Below are positions 1 through 5,183 of a stretch of 5,183 bases of DNA, one piece after another. Position 1 is the stretch's first letter; each line of letters opens with the position of its first letter. The translations under genes and the position numbers were made by a program. The DNA comes from Acidimicrobiales bacterium (lineage in GTDB: Bacteria; Actinomycetota; Acidimicrobiia; Acidimicrobiales; SHLQ01), in NCBI GenBank assembly GCA_013002375.1, contig JABDJW010000115.1:1-5183 (forward strand). The letters run 5' to 3'. The notes below the pieces were generated by a model. The model ran no database searches. It was not told the origin of the DNA and was given only the letters and a program-made list of their open reading frames with translations.

Positions 1-374
1 GGCTTGTTGGCCGGTGGCGCGCACTTCACCGGTGCGGTGATGTAGGCACCCGTGAGCTCCAGGCCGTCGTCGATGCTGGTGCTGTGCGGCTGGTTGGCGT
101 ACCCGGCTCGGTGCAGGGCCCGGTAGAGCCAGTCCCCCGACCGATCGCCGGTGAACTGGCGACCGGTGCGATTGGCGCCGTGCGCAGCCGGCGCCAGGCC
201 GACGATCAGCAGGTGGGCGTCGGGGTCGCCGAAACCCGGTACCGCCTTGCCCCAGTAGCCCTCGTCCCGAAAGGCAGCCCGCTTCTCGACGGCGACCCGC
301 TCGCGCCATTCGACCAGGCGCGGGCAGGCGCGACAGGCCACGACATCTTCGGCCACTCGTTGGAGCGAATCCAC
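1..374 (-). CDS. Uracil-DNA glycosylase, family 5 (UdgB type), partial: C-terminus beyond left edge
   Basis: This base-excision repair enzyme removes uracil and related deaminated bases from DNA. Reading the minus strand from a GTG at 374 gives 124 full codons. They open with a [12 protein letters not shown] segment whose Cys14 and Cys17 would be the first two ligands of the 4Fe-4S cluster found in family 4/5 enzymes. Next come VPGFGD (45-50), the family 5 active-site motif [11 protein letters not shown] (59-69), [10 protein letters not shown] (75-84) and VKCAPPANK (116-124), whose Cys118 is a likely third ligand. The fourth ligand and the C-terminal His motif lie outside the window. The GTG is preferred because it puts the first Cys pair at a normal distance from the N-terminus and lies 7 nt after a -10-like element. 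The only near in-frame alternative is a TTG at 473, inside the divergent phosphatase gene. Family 5 is recognised with high confidence (for example M. tuberculosis UdgB); the exact start is less sure. Confidence 0.93.
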   Translation of the reverse strand, partial: MDSLQRVAEDVVACRACPRLVEWRERVAVEKRAAFRDEGYWGKAVPGFGDPDAHLLIVGLAPAAHGANRTGRQFTGDRSGDWLYRALHRAGYANQPHSTSIDDGLELTGAYITAPVKCAPPANK

Positions 375-381
375 GGCCGGC

Positions 382-387
382 AGCGTA
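382..387 (-). promoter_or_regulatory. Putative -10 element for the uracil-DNA glycosylase
   Basis: On the minus strand, bases 387 to 382 read TACGCT, matching the actinobacterial -10 pattern TAnnnT. Seven bases separate it from the GTG at 374, so the transcript would start at or within a base of the start codon (leaderless). No Shine-Dalgarno-like sequence precedes the GTG, which agrees with this. No -35 element is recognisable. This is inference from pattern and spacing. Confidence 0.42.
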
Positions 388-391
388 GGTT
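386..391 (+). promoter_or_regulatory. Putative -10 element for the phosphatase/DUF3090/SCO1664-family operon
   Basis: TAGGTT fits TAnnnT and ends 8 nt before the ATG at 400. The expected start of transcription is near 398, giving a leader of about two bases or none. It shares the TA at 386-387 with the opposite-strand element. No ribosome binding site or clear -35 is visible upstream of the ATG. This is a pattern-based call only. Confidence 0.4.
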
Positions 392-399
392 GACGGGCG

Positions 400-1062
400 A
401 TGGCAGCGAAATCCCGTTCGAAAAAGGCCGCCCCGCCGAAGCCGACTTTGATCTTCCTGGTGCGGCACGGCAAGACCCCCACGACCGGCGCCAAACTGCC
501 GGGCCGGGCCAAGGGCCTGCATCTGGCCGAGCTGGGCGTGCAGCAGGCAACGAGGGCCGGAGAACGCCTGGCCGCGCTCGATCGGGTGAAGGCCGTCTAC
601 GCCTCGCCGATGGAGCGCACCCAGGAAACCGCAGCCCCCATCGCTCGGCTGTGCAAGCTGCGGGTCCGCACCGAACCCGGTCTGATCGAAGCTGATTTCG
701 GCAAGTGGACCGGCCGGAACCTGGCCGACCTGCGCAAACTGCCCGAATGGAAGAAGGTGCAGAAGTACCCGAGCGGTTTTCGCTTTCCGGGGGGCGAGTC
801 GTTCGCCGAAATGCAGACCCGCATGGTCGACTCACTCCACGGGCTGGCCGCGAAGCATCCCGGTGAGGCCATCGTCGCGGTGTCACACGCCGACACCATC
901 AAGGCCGCGATCGCCCACGCCATGGGCACGCACCTCGATCTCTTCCAGCGCATCGTTGTGTCACCGTGCTCGATCTCCGCCATCCTGTATGGAGAGACCG
1001 GCCCTGCCGTTCTCACCGTCAATTCCACCGGCGACGACCTCAACGCCCTGGCCCTGTCCTAG
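400..1062 (+). CDS. Histidine phosphatase superfamily protein, MSMEG_4193-type probable phosphomutase/phosphatase
   Basis: This 220-residue cytosolic protein belongs to the histidine phosphatase (phosphoglycerate mutase-like) superfamily, whose members transfer or hydrolyse phosphate through a phosphohistidine. The catalytic set is intact: RHG at 22-24 with nucleophile His23, an SPMERTQET helix (69-77) with phosphate-binding Arg73, the acidic EADFGKW segment (97-103) with the probable proton donor Glu97, and SHADTIK (162-168) with the second histidine, His163. A basic tail of about 14 residues (MAAKSRSKK...) precedes the first strand. The ATG at 400 is the only plausible start before the RHG motif. 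The gene leads a three-gene set with DUF3090 (9-bp gap) and an SCO1664-family protein, an order known from many actinobacteria (Rv2135c-Rv2133c in M. tuberculosis, from memory). TIGR03848 is the expected family. The true substrate is unknown, and a glycolytic mutase role is not supported. Confidence 0.92.
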   Translation: MAAKSRSKKAAPPKPTLIFLVRHGKTPTTGAKLPGRAKGLHLAELGVQQATRAGERLAALDRVKAVYASPMERTQETAAPIARLCKLRVRTEPGLIEADFGKWTGRNLADLRKLPEWKKVQKYPSGFRFPGGESFAEMQTRMVDSLHGLAAKHPGEAIVAVSHADTIKAAIAHAMGTHLDLFQRIVVSPCSISAILYGETGPAVLTVNSTGDDLNALALS

Positions 1063-1071
1063 AAACTCCCG

Positions 1072-1590
1072 ATGAGCGCCTCTTTTCATTTCGAGAACCT
1101 GGCCTACTTCACGACCGGCACCGTCGGACCGAAAGGCCAGCGGATCTTCTTTCTCCAGGCCCAGGGCGACGATGGGCAGATGTGCGTCCGGCTGGAAAAG
1201 CAGCAGGTGGCTGCGCTGGCCGACTACCTGGAACAAGTGATCACCCAGGCCGACCCGTCGATCACCGCATCATCGGACATCGATCTCAACTCGGCCGGGG
1301 AACTGCTCGAACCCACCGTTCCCGAGTGGGTCGTCGGCGGCATGAGCTTGGCCTACAACGAGGATCGCCAACACGTGATCGTCATCGCCGAAGAGCTGCG
1401 GGGCGACGAGGACGACGACAGCGAATTCGCGGCCGGCGACAGCGCCACCGCTCGTTTCTCACTCACCTTCGGCCAGGCTCGGGCCTTCATCAGCCGGGCC
1501 CGCGACGTGGTGGCCGACGGGCGCGACCCGTGTCCGTTCTGCAGCCGGCCCCTCGCCCCCGGCGACGCCTGGTGCCCCTGCTCGAACTGA
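1072..1590 (+). CDS. DUF3090 (TIGR03847) family protein with C-terminal zinc ribbon-like cysteines
   Basis: This 172-residue protein has unknown function and no signal peptide or membrane segment. Family hallmarks are visible in order: an N-terminal FHFENLAYFTTGTVGPKGQR segment (5-24), FFLQAQ (26-31), LEKQQVAALADYLEQV (41-56), a VPEWVVGGMSLAYN strand pair, FGQARAFISRARDVVADGR (133-151) and a cysteine-rich end, CPFC...CPC (Cys154, 157, 168, 170), suggesting a bound metal such as zinc. An acidic insert, GDEDDDSEF, lies in a loop near residue 110. Compared with the usual ending as I remember it (GHxCPRxNGYRR), this one lacks the His, gains a Cys and stops right after Asn172. It sits 9 bp after the phosphatase and overlaps the first of a chain of start codons leading to the kinase-like gene, so co-translation with that partner is likely. 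No Shine-Dalgarno sequence is seen before the ATG. Confidence 0.9.
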   Translation: MSASFHFENLAYFTTGTVGPKGQRIFFLQAQGDDGQMCVRLEKQQVAALADYLEQVITQADPSITASSDIDLNSAGELLEPTVPEWVVGGMSLAYNEDRQHVIVIAEELRGDEDDDSEFAAGDSATARFSLTFGQARAFISRARDVVADGRDPCPFCSRPLAPGDAWCPCSN

Positions 1591-1613
1591 TGAGCCCGAA
1601 CCGATGAGCCCGA
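1589..1613 (+). repeat. Short tandem repeat (11-bp unit, 14-bp period) at a gene junction
   Basis: The unit GATGAGCCCGA occurs exactly at 1589-1599 and 1603-1613. A third partial GATG at 1617-1620 keeps the same 14-bp spacing and supplies the start codon of the next gene. It looks like a local duplication of a stop/start overlap. It is not an inverted repeat and forms no evident hairpin. Confidence 0.85.
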
Positions 1614-1618
1614 CGTGA
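1590..1618 (+). other. Two mini-ORFs (MSPNR, MSPT) in a chain of overlapping stop and start codons
   Basis: The TGA of the DUF3090 gene (1588-1590) overlaps ATG 1590, which opens a five-codon frame ending in TGA 1605-1607. That stop overlaps ATG 1604, which opens a four-codon frame ending in TGA 1616-1618, and this overlaps ATG 1618 of the kinase-like gene. A terminating ribosome could pass down the chain by stop-start reinitiation. The arrangement is seen directly; that it is used, rather than being a by-product of the 14-bp duplication, is inference. The peptides themselves probably have no function. Confidence 0.5.
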
Positions 1619-2397
1619 TGGGTGCGGATCCACAACCGGCTCCGGCCGGCGAACCCGAAGACGACGACAGCCCGTTCCTCGACCGCGATTCCCTCTCGAC
1701 GGCCGACGCGCTCGCGTTGCTGGCCACGGCCGAGATCGACGTACGGGGCCGAATGCCGTACAGCTCGAACTCCACCTTCTTGGTCGACCTGGTCGTCGAC
1801 GCCGTCGCCGTCGCCCAAGCCATCTACAAGCCGCACCGGGGCGAGCGCCCCCTTTGGGACTTCCCGGACGGGTTGTATCGCCGCGAGGTCGCGGCGTTCG
1901 ATCTCTGCGACCATCTGGGCTGGGGCAACGTGCCCCCCACCATCGAACGCGATGGTCCGCTCGATGTCGGCTCGCTGCAACTCTTCATGCCCTCCGAGTT
2001 CGAGCACCACTACTTCACCCTGCAAGACGAACCCGAGCACCGGCTGGCGTTCCAGCAGATCTGTGCGTTCGACATCGTGGCCAACAACACCGACCGCAAG
2101 AGCGGCCATTGCCTCCTGGGCACCGACGGCCGGATCTGGGCGATCGACAACGGACTCGCGTTCCATCAGGAATTCAAGCTGCGCACCGTGATCTGGGAGT
2201 TCGCAGCCACGCCCGTGCCGGACGATCTCCTCGACGACATGAAGCGTCTGCTCGATGAGGGTGTGCCCGACGTCATCGCCGCAGTGCTGTCCCCCTTCGA
2301 GGTCGACGCCATCTTGGCCCGCACCCGAGCCCTCGTCACCAACCGCGAGTACCCGACGGACCCCACCGGCCGCCGCTACCCGTGGCCCCTGGTGTAG
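1618..2397 (+). CDS. SCO1664-family (TIGR03843) protein with a PI3/4-kinase-like fold
   Basis: This 259-residue protein has unknown substrate and belongs to an actinobacterial family related to phosphatidylinositol 3/4-kinase and HipA-like kinases. After an acidic, probably disordered N-terminus come RGRMPYSSNSTFLV (43-56) and the nucleotide-binding lysine in AIYKP (Lys71). The family signature GERPLWDFPDG (75-85) follows, then WGNVPPT (102-108), the catalytic loop FDIVANNTDRKSGH (151-164) with probable catalytic Asp159, the metal-binding IDNGLAFH (176-183, Asp177 in the DFG position) and KLRTVIW. Numbering is from ATG 1618. A GTG at 1615, directly before it, is an alternative start. ATG is favoured because it overlaps an upstream TGA; neither start has a clear ribosome binding site. 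In Streptomyces and mycobacteria, relatives lie beside or near the mycothiol ligase gene mshC, which is absent here. Kinase activity is inferred from the fold motifs, not shown. Confidence 0.88.
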   Translation: MGADPQPAPAGEPEDDDSPFLDRDSLSTADALALLATAEIDVRGRMPYSSNSTFLVDLVVDAVAVAQAIYKPHRGERPLWDFPDGLYRREVAAFDLCDHLGWGNVPPTIERDGPLDVGSLQLFMPSEFEHHYFTLQDEPEHRLAFQQICAFDIVANNTDRKSGHCLLGTDGRIWAIDNGLAFHQEFKLRTVIWEFAATPVPDDLLDDMKRLLDEGVPDVIAAVLSPFEVDAILARTRALVTNREYPTDPTGRRYPWPLV

Positions 2398-2407
2398 ACG
2401 GCGCGCG
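2398..2407. other. 10-bp gap between convergent stop codons, no terminator seen
   Basis: The operon and the minus-strand WD40 gene end 10 bp apart (TAG 2395-2397 against TAG read at 2410-2408). The gap is GC-only apart from its first base and runs into an alternating GC tract at 2401-2408. No stem-loop followed by a T-run is present on either strand, so the transcripts probably overlap at their 3' ends or end by another mechanism. Confidence 0.7.
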
Positions 2408-5183
2408 CTAGCAGCTCTGCATGGTGTCGCCGCTCAGGAACTGCTGACGCATCCGTTCATCGAGCACATCGGCCGCGATCGCACAACCGGCTGCAGTATC
2501 GAGCACATCGAGGCGGCGCACGGTTCCGTCAGCGCCCGTCGACCACGTCACTCCCGACCTGCCGACGGCCAGCGTCGGCTGGCGGTTCGACTCGGTGCCG
2601 TGCAGCGGCAGCCGATCGCCCAGCTGGGTGGCGGTGGCCCAGTCCCACAGCAGGACCTCGCCGTCTCGGCCCGACGTGACCAACGACCGCCCATCCGGCG
2701 TGAAGGCAAGATCCCACACGCCGCCCGGTAGCGGCGCGAGGGGCACGCCGATCTGCTCGCCGTCGAGCCGCAGGATTCGGATCGATTCCTCGGATCCGCC
2801 GACCGCGACGAGATCGGCGGTCGGATGCCGCGCCAGCCCGCGCGGGCCGTCGAGACCGAGGGCCAGCGCGTCGGTCAAGGTGCCATCGGCACGCCAGAAC
2901 CGCAGCGAATTGTCGGCGCCGACGCTCGCGAAACCGGCATCGCTGTCGGCCACGACCGCAGTGGCTTCGAGACCGCCGTGCCCATCGACGCGGACCGTCG
3001 TCAGGTCGGCCTGGTCCCAGAAGACCATCGAGCCGTCGCTTCCGGCCGATGCCACCGCTCCCCCGTCAGGTGCGGCCGCAATCGCCAGCACCCGGGCCGG
3101 GCCGTGTTCGGTGTGGCGCCCGAGCGACTGACCGGAGGTGACGTCCCACAGTTCGACGGTGCCGTCGACCGAACCGGTCACAACCCGATCGTCGGCGATG
3201 AAGGCGACGCTCGCCGCCTCGATTGGTAGCGACCGCACGAGTTCGCCGGTGACCGAATCGAGCACGAGCGCCGCGGTTCCATCGGCCACCACGACCCGGC
3301 CCTCCGAGGGTGACAGCGCAATATCGGAGCCGACCCCAACCTCGGCCATGGGTTCGCCGACGCCCGCCTGATCGCCGATGTAGTTCCACACCTGCGCGAG
3401 CTGATCGTCCGCCAGCGACACGACCCATCCGGCACCCTGGGCGGCATCGTTGACCTGTTCGGCATGAACGGCCGCGCTTTCGCCCTCCTGAATGGGGTCA
3501 CCGGTGGCCGGATCGACGCGATACAGCCGACCATCGGCCGCGCCGAAGACCAGTTCTTCGCCGTCGCGAGTCCACATGGCACCGGCCGGGCTGCTCAGCG
3601 CATCGACGGTGGACTGCTCGATGAGCTGACGATCGCGCACGGCCCACACCTTGGCCGTGCCCTCGTCGCTCACCGAAACGACTGCGCCGCCGGTCGGGTG
3701 CACGACGAGCTCCCAGATGTCGAACGTTCGGTGCGCCTCGAGGCGTTCGCCCACCTGGGCGCCGGTGTCGGCTTCGATCGTCCAGATACCGCCCCGACCG
3801 GTGCCGACGATGATCGTGTCGTCGTCGAGAAAGGCCACGCTGAGCATGTCGAAGCCATCCACGCGAAAAGGCTCGCCAACCGGGGCGCCGGTCGCTCGGT
3901 CGACGACGGCCAAGCCATCGGTCTCGCTGACGATCGCCACCCGGCTGCTGTCGGGCGAGAAAGCCGTGTTCCAGATCGGTCTGCTCTCCTCGCGCACCTC
4001 GGCCAACGGCTGCGGCGCAGGCTGCTCGGCCTCGAGATCCCACAAGCGGGCCTGGGTGCCACCCACGCTGACCAACCAACGTCCGTCGGCCGAGATGTCG
4101 AAGTCCTGGACCCCGCGATCGTGCGCTTGGTCGACTCGCCACATTTCGGTACGCAACACGCGATCCCAGAACACAACCGAACCGTCCCGCCCGCCGGTGA
4201 CGAACCGGCTGCCATCGCGGGTGATCGTTGCCGCCAGCATGTCGCCCACGTTGACCGGATCGCCGAAGGCCTGCGGAAGCCATCGATCCTCATCGAGGCC
4301 AACCCGTGCTGCGACCAAGGCCGAGCGGGCCTCGGCCGTAGGTGGGTCCGACCGGGCGATGCTCTCGAGCGCCAGCGCGGTGGCCACCAGCGGCCGGTCG
4401 GAGGCCTCGGCGGCCGCTGCCGCCGCGAGCGCCTGGGCCTGACTGAGCCGAGCGGCGGCCTCGTCGTCCTGGGAGGAGCGCAGGGCCCCGAACGCTATGA
4501 CCGACGCGACCAACGCGGCAAGGGCGAAGAGCGCCAGCGCACCAACCGCGATCCTTCGGGTGCCGCGGCGGCGAGCCTGCTCGGCCTCGGCCACTCGGAT
4601 GCGTTCGGCGCGCGCCGCAGCGGCCTCGGCGAGGAACTCTTGGCCGAGCGGTTCGAGTTCATGCTGACGGCCCTCGGCCCACTCGATCGCGCCGGACAGC
4701 GGGGTGCCGCGATAGAGCAGATCGGGGTCGCGATCGCGAGTCTCCCACTCACGCGCTGCGTTGGAGATCCGGCGGCGGGTCTGGAGGTTCTCTCGATCGT
4801 CGTCGATCCATCGTCGCAGCCGGGGCCAACTCCCGAGCAGCGCTTCATGCGCGACCTCGACGGTCTCTTCGTCGGCGGTCAGCAGCCGGGCCGAGGCAAG
4901 CCGATGCATGACCGGCAGGAGTTCGGGGTCGGTGCGCAAGCTCGCGATGTCGACGCGGCGCCGGGTGTCGGCGGTGCCGTCGCCGGGGTTGGTGAGCCGA
5001 AGCAACAGCCGGCGGGCCGCATCGCGCTCGCCGTCGCTCATTTGCTCACACAACTCGTCCGCTCGTTGGGCGATGGCACCGCTGACGCCACCGGCGGCGT
5101 GGTAGCCCTCGAGGGTGAGCTGGCTGCCCCGGCGGCGCAGCCAGGTTTCCATCAACGCATGGCCGAGCAAGGGCAGGCCGCCG
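2408..5183 (-). CDS. nSTAND1-type NTPase with transmembrane helix and WD40 repeats, partial: N-terminus beyond right edge
   Basis: The frame is open through the right edge, leaving 924 codons. The TTG at 5170 (residue 1 here) lies inside the conserved GGLPLLGHALMETW segment of nSTAND1 ATPases, so it is not the start. Visible in order are the end of the NTPase module with LEGYHAAGGVSGAIA (20-34), and a winged-helix region with VAHEALLGSWPRLRRW (106-121), AAREWE and LLYRG. Then come an Ala/Glu/Arg-rich helix ending in RRRGTRR (200-206) and one membrane helix at about 207-229 (4484-4552). A helical linker (235-290) leads to about 14 WD40-type repeats (about 300-890), enough for two seven-bladed propellers. 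Clear blade ends are FWD 334, LWD 376, VWA 508, LWD 674, FWD 717, FWR 758 and LWD 841. Positive charges before the helix suggest an outside WD40 region and a cytosolic ATPase. Missing N-terminal domains (BTAD regulator and cyclase types are known) and P-loop prevent a specific role call; signalling or ligand sensing is inferred. Confidence 0.9.
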   Translation of the reverse strand, partial: GGLPLLGHALMETWLRRRGSQLTLEGYHAAGGVSGAIAQRADELCEQMSDGERDAARRLLLRLTNPGDGTADTRRRVDIASLRTDPELLPVMHRLASARLLTADEETVEVAHEALLGSWPRLRRWIDDDRENLQTRRRISNAAREWETRDRDPDLLYRGTPLSGAIEWAEGRQHELEPLGQEFLAEAAAARAERIRVAEAEQARRRGTRRIAVGALALFALAALVASVIAFGALRSSQDDEAAARLSQAQALAAAAAAEASDRPLVATALALESIARSDPPTAEARSALVAARVGLDEDRWLPQAFGDPVNVGDMLAATITRDGSRFVTGGRDGSVVFWDRVLRTEMWRVDQAHDRGVQDFDISADGRWLVSVGGTQARLWDLEAEQPAPQPLAEVREESRPIWNTAFSPDSSRVAIVSETDGLAVVDRATGAPVGEPFRVDGFDMLSVAFLDDDTIIVGTGRGGIWTIEADTGAQVGERLEAHRTFDIWELVVHPTGGAVVSVSDEGTAKVWAVRDRQLIEQSTVDALSSPAGAMWTRDGEELVFGAADGRLYRVDPATGDPIQEGESAAVHAEQVNDAAQGAGWVVSLADDQLAQVWNYIGDQAGVGEPMAEVGVGSDIALSPSEGRVVVADGTAALVLDSVTGELVRSLPIEAASVAFIADDRVVTGSVDGTVELWDVTSGQSLGRHTEHGPARVLAIAAAPDGGAVASAGSDGSMVFWDQADLTTVRVDGHGGLEATAVVADSDAGFASVGADNSLRFWRADGTLTDALALGLDGPRGLARHPTADLVAVGGSEESIRILRLDGEQIGVPLAPLPGGVWDLAFTPDGRSLVTSGRDGEVLLWDWATATQLGDRLPLHGTESNRQPTLAVGRSGVTWSTGADGTVRRLDVLDTAAGCAIAADVLDERMRQQFLSGDTMQSC

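Noticed and set aside
206..886. Long minus-strand open frame (226 codons) overlapping the glycosylase and phosphatase
   Set aside because: Its composition is Arg/Pro/Ser-rich with no family motif. It runs antisense to a phosphatase with intact catalytic residues and is out of frame with the real glycosylase. High GC produces many such frames; the similar ones at 84-695, 597-1043, 1459-2166, 3651-4442 and 4761-5105 were dropped for the same reason.
400..1062. Glycolytic phosphoglycerate mutase (gpmA)
   Set aside because: The RHG and His163 motifs fit the wider superfamily, but the sequence lacks the typical gpmA length and insertions, and the neighbours point to the MSMEG_4193 group.
1618..2397. 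HipA-type toxin of a toxin-antitoxin pair
   Set aside because: The NTD loop resembles HipA, but the GERPLWDFPDG signature and gene order fit the SCO1664 family, and there is no HipB-like DNA-binding partner.
2398..2420. Intrinsic terminator at the convergent junction
   Set aside because: There are short palindromes (GCGCGCGC, GCTAGC) but no stable stem with loop and T-run on either strand.
4419..4450. Ala-rich coding run (ALAAAAAAEAS) as a DNA repeat
   Set aside because: The codons vary and the run fits the helical linker usual after the membrane helix in this protein class, so it is ordinary low-complexity coding sequence.
5168..5170. TTG as the start codon of the WD40 protein
   Set aside because: Codons upstream to the window edge continue the conserved GGLPL segment of nSTAND1 proteins without a stop, so the gene starts outside the window.
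2408..5183. Phage-defence STAND (Avs-like) system
   Set aside because: The single membrane helix, WD40 propellers and absence of nearby nuclease, integrase or other defence genes give no support. The N-terminal effector region that could decide it is not in the window.

Overview
The window is high-GC, almost fully coding DNA from an actinobacterium. The organism call rests on gene content: three adjacent plus-strand genes (400-2397) match a conserved actinobacterial trio: an MSMEG_4193-type histidine phosphatase, a DUF3090/TIGR03847 protein and an SCO1664-family (TIGR03843) kinase-like protein. From memory, the M. tuberculosis counterparts are Rv2135c, Rv2134c and Rv2133c, close to the mycothiol gene mshC. 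The divergence of the proteins from the mycobacterial and Streptomyces versions, and the nSTAND1-WD40 neighbour, would fit Acidimicrobiia or a similar deep lineage. That last placement is inference only.

Layout: 1-374 (minus) is the N-terminal two-thirds or so of a family 5 (UdgB-type) uracil-DNA glycosylase, cut by the left edge. It diverges from the trio across only 25 bp, which holds two -10-like elements on opposite strands that share one TA step. Both sit where near-leaderless transcripts would begin. At 400-1062, 1072-1590 and 1618-2397 lies the trio, tightly packed as an operon. The junction between its second and third genes is a 14-bp-period duplication that makes a chain of overlapping stop and start codons. 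At 2408-5183 (minus, convergent, stops 10 bp apart) is the C-terminal 924 residues of a large membrane protein: the end of an nSTAND1 NTPase module, a helical linker, one transmembrane helix, then about 14 WD40-type repeats and a tail with two cysteines. Its start lies beyond the right edge.

How they may work together: the glycosylase is a DNA-repair enzyme with no evident link to the rest beyond the shared promoter region. The trio pairs a phosphatase-fold protein with a kinase-fold protein and a zinc-ribbon protein, which suggests a reversible phosphorylation step of unknown substrate. The WD40 protein is probably an independent transmembrane sensor/signalling ATPase. No RNA genes, CRISPR arrays, insertion sequences or convincing terminators were seen, and no stretch above 300 bases lacks a gene.
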